Origin: Desulfitobacterium dichloroeliminans LMG P-21439
GTDB taxonomy: Bacteria > Bacillota > Desulfitobacteriia > Desulfitobacteriales > Desulfitobacteriaceae
Assembly (NCBI RefSeq): GCF_000243135.2
Contig: NC_019903.1
Span: 1,464,001-1,528,000, forward strand
DNA length: 64,000 bases
Reading direction: 5' to 3'
The notes below the pieces were generated by a model. That model worked only from the letters and a program-made list of their open reading frames with translations, had not been told where the DNA came from and ran no database searches. Of the stretch, positions 63,249 to 64,000 are shown piece by piece; within the stretch, counting starts at the first letter, position 1; every line of letters starts with the position of its first letter. The translations under genes and the position numbers were made by a program.

Positions 63249-63464
63249 ATGCCACCGATCATTAATAAAGAGATGTGTATTTCTTGCGGAAAGTGTTACG
63301 ATGTTTGCCCACATGATGTGTTTTATAATTCAGTTGAAGGAGAGGTGCCGGTAGTATCTTACCCTGAGGAATGTTGGCATGAAGCAGCATGTGTTGCTGA
63401 GTGCCCGGTGGGGGCTATTAAGTTAAGGACACCATTGCAAATGATGATAAGCTATATGGAGTAA
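63249..63464 (+). CDS. Dicluster ferredoxin-like partner, second cluster site incomplete
   Basis: 71 residues from ATG 63249 (AAAGGAG 8 nt upstream). First motif CISCGKCYDVCP is complete; the second reads CWHEAACVAECP, so the usual second Cys is Glu and only three cysteines remain. A [3Fe-4S] cluster or different ligand is possible. Pairs with the preceding flavoprotein. The second ferredoxin (63676) is complete at the same place. Confidence 0.85.
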   Translation: MPPIINKEMCISCGKCYDVCPHDVFYNSVEGEVPVVSYPEECWHEAACVAECPVGAIKLRTPLQMMISYME

Positions 63465-63493
63465 TAGCGAATTATGGTTATAGTATAGTTGTC

Positions 63494-63528
63494 AAGCTCT
63501 CTAAGTCTTGGATTTGGAGAGCTTTTTT
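63494..63528 (+). terminator. Rho-independent terminator between the two modules
   Basis: AAGCTCTCTAAGTC (63494-63507) with GATTTGGAGAGCTT (63511-63524), with G-U pairs, then TTTT. The first module ends here. Confidence 0.85.
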
Positions 63529-63587
63529 GTTTGGGTATATTCAGAGAGTCTTTAAGTTGAAAAACACATGGAAAAACTTTAATTATG

Positions 63588-63603
63588 TGTATCCATAGAT
63601 ACA
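63588..63603. promoter_or_regulatory. Palindromic site 2 (probable Crp/Fnr-protein operator)
   Basis: TGTATCC-AT-AGATACA, one mismatch between arms, near-identical to site 1 and 73 bp before the next ferredoxin start. Confidence 0.7.
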
Positions 63604-63675
63604 GTTTTTGCCATAGAACAAATTTATAATTTAAATAGGGATAACTAATACCTTTGAAAGGTGAGGTGAGGTTTT

Positions 63676-63909
63676 ATGCCGCCCGTAATCGACCAGAATA
63701 AATGCAATAAGTGTGGCATATGTGCGCAAATTTGTCCACTGGATGTAATCAGGGTCGAAATGAAGAATCAGGAAAAGGAAATGGTTGTCAAGTATCCTGA
63801 TGAATGCTGGTACTGCAGAGCGTGCGTAATTGATTGCCCAAAAGAAGCCATTAAAATTAGATATCCATTGTCCCATATGATGTTGCATATGGAAGTACCA
63901 AATGCTTAG
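63676..63909 (+). CDS. Dicluster 4Fe-4S ferredoxin-like protein
   Basis: 77 residues, ATG after AAGGTGAGGTGAGG. Two complete cluster motifs: CNKCGICAQICP and CWYCRACVIDCP. A C-terminal helix follows. Precedes the second flavoprotein by 13 bp; probably its electron carrier. Confidence 0.88.
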   Translation: MPPVIDQNKCNKCGICAQICPLDVIRVEMKNQEKEMVVKYPDECWYCRACVIDCPKEAIKIRYPLSHMMLHMEVPNA

Positions 63910-63922
63910 GAGGTGATAAATA

Positions 63923-64000
63923 ATGCAAGTCAAGGTTAGAAAAGATGTTATTAAATCAGATGTGCTGATCATAGGCGGCGGTATTGCCGGACTGCAAGCA
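63923..64000 (+). CDS. Second FAD-binding flavoprotein (3' end outside window)
   Basis: 26 codons visible, from ATG 63923 (TTAGGAGGTGATAA upstream). The start MQVKVRKDVIKSDVLIIGGG then IAGLQA is a Rossmann FAD motif as in the first flavoprotein. Cut by the window end. Confidence 0.75.
   Translation, partial: MQVKVRKDVIKSDVLIIGGGIAGLQA

Noticed and set aside
1-64000. CRISPR arrays, tRNA or rRNA genes, insertion sequences
   Set aside because: None was seen; repeats present are intragenic, tandem or relic type.

Overview
The window looks like chromosomal DNA of an anaerobic Firmicute of the Desulfitobacterium/Desulfosporosinus type (Peptococcaceae). The clues are a GLUG/CwbR2 surface protein, many TTG and GTG starts with strong AGGAGG ribosome sites, several redox proteins rich in 4Fe-4S motifs, paired flavoprotein-ferredoxin modules next to a Crp/Fnr regulator, a DUF1659-DUF2922 pair, and a chromosomal vancomycin-resistance locus. 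The genus is an inference. I saw no tRNA, rRNA, CRISPR array, intact insertion sequence or phage block.

Layout. 1-4.7 kb: 3' part of a large repeat-built surface protein. 4.7-8.4 kb: methyltransferase/Rrf2 pair and a TetR-controlled ABC exporter. 8.4-11.5 kb: small housekeeping genes (DUF1801, DUF488, RluA-type pseudouridine synthase) and a DUF1801/DUF2200 deletion scar. 11.5-19.2 kb: type I restriction-modification operon ordered S-R-RhuM-S-M. 19.2-24.3 kb: BlaI/BlaR1-like pair, DUF3102 protein, DUF1659 and DUF2922 proteins, HD-GYP protein. 24.6-37.6 kb: a dispersed van locus (vanR, vanS, a VanZ-like gene, a PBP-type D,D-carboxypeptidase, then after an insert of unrelated genes vanW, a D-Ala-D-Lac ligase of VanA/VanB type, and vanX), with no vanH. 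The insert carries an Fe-S protein, a vanW relic, a Phd-Uma2 fusion, RsgA, PadR/DUF1048 and a diguanylate cyclase broken by one amber codon. 37.7-44.4 kb: MFS transporter, XRE regulator, GGDEF protein, CDGSH Fe-S protein and an OpuC-type compatible-solute ABC transporter. 44.6-58.7 kb: dTDP-rhamnose and surface-glycan cluster with a Wzm/Wzt exporter and a giant methyltransferase/coiled-coil/double-glycosyltransferase protein. 58.8-60.1 kb: LarA-type lactate racemase homologue. 60.2-64 kb: symporter relic, Crp/Fnr regulator and two flavoprotein-ferredoxin modules, the last cut by the window end.

How the parts connect. Arrays of TNNTAAG heptads at 11-bp spacing, resembling VanR sites, precede vanR, the carboxypeptidase, vanW and the vanW relic, so the scattered van genes appear to form one regulon. 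D-lactate for the ligase must come from elsewhere because vanH is absent; the LarA homologue is one candidate source. Two copies of a TGTATCT/AGATACA palindrome precede the two flavoprotein modules and probably bind the adjacent Crp/Fnr protein. A recurring theme is gene relics with the middle deleted or only a fragment left (vanW, rfbC, DUF488, a sodium:solute symporter, DUF1801/DUF2200).
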